Shown here: positions 33,896 to 35,189 of the stretch, one piece after another | Numbering within the stretch: position 1 is the first letter of the stretch | Layout: each line of letters begins with the position of its first letter | DNA from: a virus | Direction: 5' to 3' (one strand) | IMG/VR virus record: IMGVR_UViG_3300042731_006720 | Location: 1 to 35,189 of that record | Length of the DNA stretch: 35,189 nucleotides | Program-made: the position numbers and the translations under genes | Notes under the pieces: generated by a model | What the model was told of the DNA's origin: nothing | What the model saw: the letters and a program-made list of their open reading frames with translations, nothing else | Databases searched by the model: none

Positions 33896-35189
33896 ATGAG
33901 CAGACTCACCGACGGCCTCGCCAACCTCCTCGGCGTCCAACCGACGAGCCCCACCATCATCAACCACATCGAGGAGGCGGCCCCGAGGGTCGACCCCGAC
34001 GACCACCTCTACCGCATCACCGGCCACGGCCTCCGAGACCTCACCGGCGCCACCCTCCGCCGAGCGCAGGACATCAGCGTGGACCTCTACCGCAAGAACG
34101 CCCTCGCCAACCGCATCGTGAAGATCTACACGACCTTCATGGCCGGCGACGGGTTCGCCCTCAGCGCCGACAACCCCGACGTCCAGGCCACCATCGAGGA
34201 GTTCTGGTACGCCGAGCGGAACGAGATGGACCTCAACCACCGCCGCTTTGCCCGAGACTGGCTGCTTTACGGCGAAGGCTTCCACCCGGTCGCCACCGAC
34301 GAGGCCGGCAACACCACCATCGGCTTCATCGACCCCCAGCAGGTCGACAAGATCACCGCCAGCAAGATGAACCAGCTTGTCCTGGAGACCGTCCACCTCC
34401 ACGCCACCGAGGAGCAGAGACCCCTCCAGATCGTCAGCCGGCAGACCGACCCCGCCCTAGAGGACCTTGGCCTCCTCACCGGCGACACGTTCGCCTGGCT
34501 CTACGACCGGATCGGAGCGAGCACCCGAGGCACCCCATTTCTCCTCCCCCTTCTGGACTGGCTCGACGCCTACGACCAGACCCTCTGGGAGTTGATCGAA
34601 CGGATGAAGGCGGTCCGAGCCTTCTTCTGGGACGTCGGCGTGGAGGGCGGAGCCGAGGAGGTCGAACAGGCCAAGGCCATCTGGGGCACGACAGCCCCGA
34701 GGAGCGGCAGCGTACGGTTCCGCAGCAACGCCATGGAGGTAGACGCCACCCAGCCGAGCATCGGCGCCTACGAGGACGTGGCAGGCGCCAGGTTCATCCT
34801 CCGCCTCATCGCCACCGGCGCCGGCCTCGCACCCCACTGGCTGGGCGACCCGGAGGACGCCAACCGGAGCACCGCCGAGCAGATGGACGTCCCCGTCCTC
34901 CGAGCCCTCGCCGACACCCAGGCCGTCTGGAAGGCGCAGATGGAGGAGGCCCTCCGCTTCACCGTCGACCGGAAGGTCGCCGCCGGGATGCTGCCCGCCG
35001 TCGTCGAACGCTACGACGAGCAGGGCAACCCGACCGGAGACATGGTGCCGGCCGGCGACACCGTCGAAGTCATCACGCCCGCCCTCACCGACGACGAGAT
35101 CGAGGCGGCCGCAGCGAGCATCGCCGCCGTCGCCGGAGCCTTCGCCCAACTCGACATGCTCGACCTGGCCGACCGCGACGCCATGCGGT
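33896..35189 (+). CDS. portal protein, 3' partial (431 codons in window)
   Basis: ATG 33896 starts an open frame that runs off the window. The sequence has the features of siphophage portals: DLYRKNALANRIVKIYTTFM then AGDGFALSA near residues 65-90 and FWYAERNEMDLNHRRFARDW. LLYGEGFHPVATDEAGNTTI and FIDPQQVDKI follow (about residues 122-160), and later RGTPFLLPLLDWLDAYDQTL and ATGAGLAPHWLGDPEDANRS. GLAPHWLGD and the acidic helical end match the stem and crown. The portal is the dodecameric ring through which DNA enters the head. Its position after the island, not straight after TerL, is unusual. The adaptor at the left edge suggests that this gene continues into the missing capsid block. Confidence 0.85.
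   Translation, partial: MSRLTDGLANLLGVQPTSPTIINHIEEAAPRVDPDDHLYRITGHGLRDLTGATLRRAQDISVDLYRKNALANRIVKIYTTFMAGDGFALSADNPDVQATIEEFWYAERNEMDLNHRRFARDWLLYGEGFHPVATDEAGNTTIGFIDPQQVDKITASKMNQLVLETVHLHATEEQRPLQIVSRQTDPALEDLGLLTGDTFAWLYDRIGASTRGTPFLLPLLDWLDAYDQTLWELIERMKAVRAFFWDVGVEGGAEEVEQAKAIWGTTAPRSGSVRFRSNAMEVDATQPSIGAYEDVAGARFILRLIATGAGLAPHWLGDPEDANRSTAEQMDVPVLRALADTQAVWKAQMEEALRFTVDRKVAAGMLPAVVERYDEQGNPTGDMVPAGDTVEVITPALTDDEIEAAAASIAAVAGAFAQLDMLDLADRDAMR

Noticed and set aside
402-35149. Many long open frames on the reverse strand, for example 745 codons at 12499-14736 and 714 codons at 28510-30654
   Set aside because: They lie exactly opposite well-supported + strand genes, have Gly/Val/Asp-heavy composition typical of complement reading of C-ending codons, and lack ribosome sites and family motifs.
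1-35189. tRNA genes, insertion sequences, integrase and attachment sites
   Set aside because: I looked for tRNA-like cloverleaf ends, terminal inverted repeats with transposase motifs and tyrosine or serine recombinase motifs and saw none; a tRNA scan would settle the first.

Overview
This window is most of a tailed bacteriophage genome (siphovirus type, Caudoviricetes) with very high GC and a strong preference for codons ending in C. Every credible gene is on the + strand. Genes are packed end to end, mostly with 4-base ATGA/GTGA or TGATG overlaps. Several start codons lie 7-8 bases behind a TAnnnT hexamer, which is how leaderless transcripts of Actinobacteria look. With the GC content this suggests an actinobacterial host, but no gene here names a genus. 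The left edge cuts a head-tail adaptor gene and the right edge cuts the portal gene. The missing piece is probably the protease, scaffold and capsid block that normally joins the two, so the map is likely circular or permuted and lacks only a few kb.

Layout. (1) 2-7918 is the connector and neck region: adaptor, a block of appendage-like proteins (a LamG-like protein, an 829-residue protein with about 30 copies of a 20-residue repeat, a BppU-N-like protein), then tail completion, tail terminator and major tail protein. (2) 7959-16492 holds a 37-residue membrane protein, the tail assembly chaperone pair joined by a -1 frameshift at CCCTTTA, the tape measure, a distal tail protein, a 1112-residue tail hub/spike with a beta-helix, and tail tip proteins. 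(3) 16489-18067 is lysis: an M15-type endolysin among three small membrane proteins. (4) 18248-21211 is an early-type array of small proteins, several with Cys/His clusters and one with a helix-turn-helix. (5) 21275-24965 is replication and recombination: a putative annealing protein, a winged-helix replication initiator and a possible helicase loader. (6) 24962-30072 has a ParB-domain DNA methyltransferase, a TerS candidate, a second methyltransferase-like protein, a VRR-NUC nuclease and TerL. (7) 30070-33802 is an island of twelve small genes between TerL and portal, driven by three copies of one promoter cassette. (8) 33837 to the end is a terminator, a leaderless promoter and the portal.

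The strongest non-gene signals lie in the replication initiator gene 22576-23472. Three abutting 22-23 bp direct repeats, out of reading frame with each other, look like origin iterons. About 110 bp further on is a perfect 14-bp bacterial parS core (GTTTCACGTGAAAC). Two promoter classes can be read. One has TTGACACC, a 17-bp spacer and CATAGT, and heads the early-type array and the island operons. The other has only TAnnnT and sits mainly before structural and lysis genes. The iterons and the first class share the box TGACACC, so replication and early transcription could be coupled.

No tRNA, rRNA, CRISPR, insertion sequence, integrase or recognisable lysogeny repressor was seen. No gene-free stretch exceeds about 140 bases.
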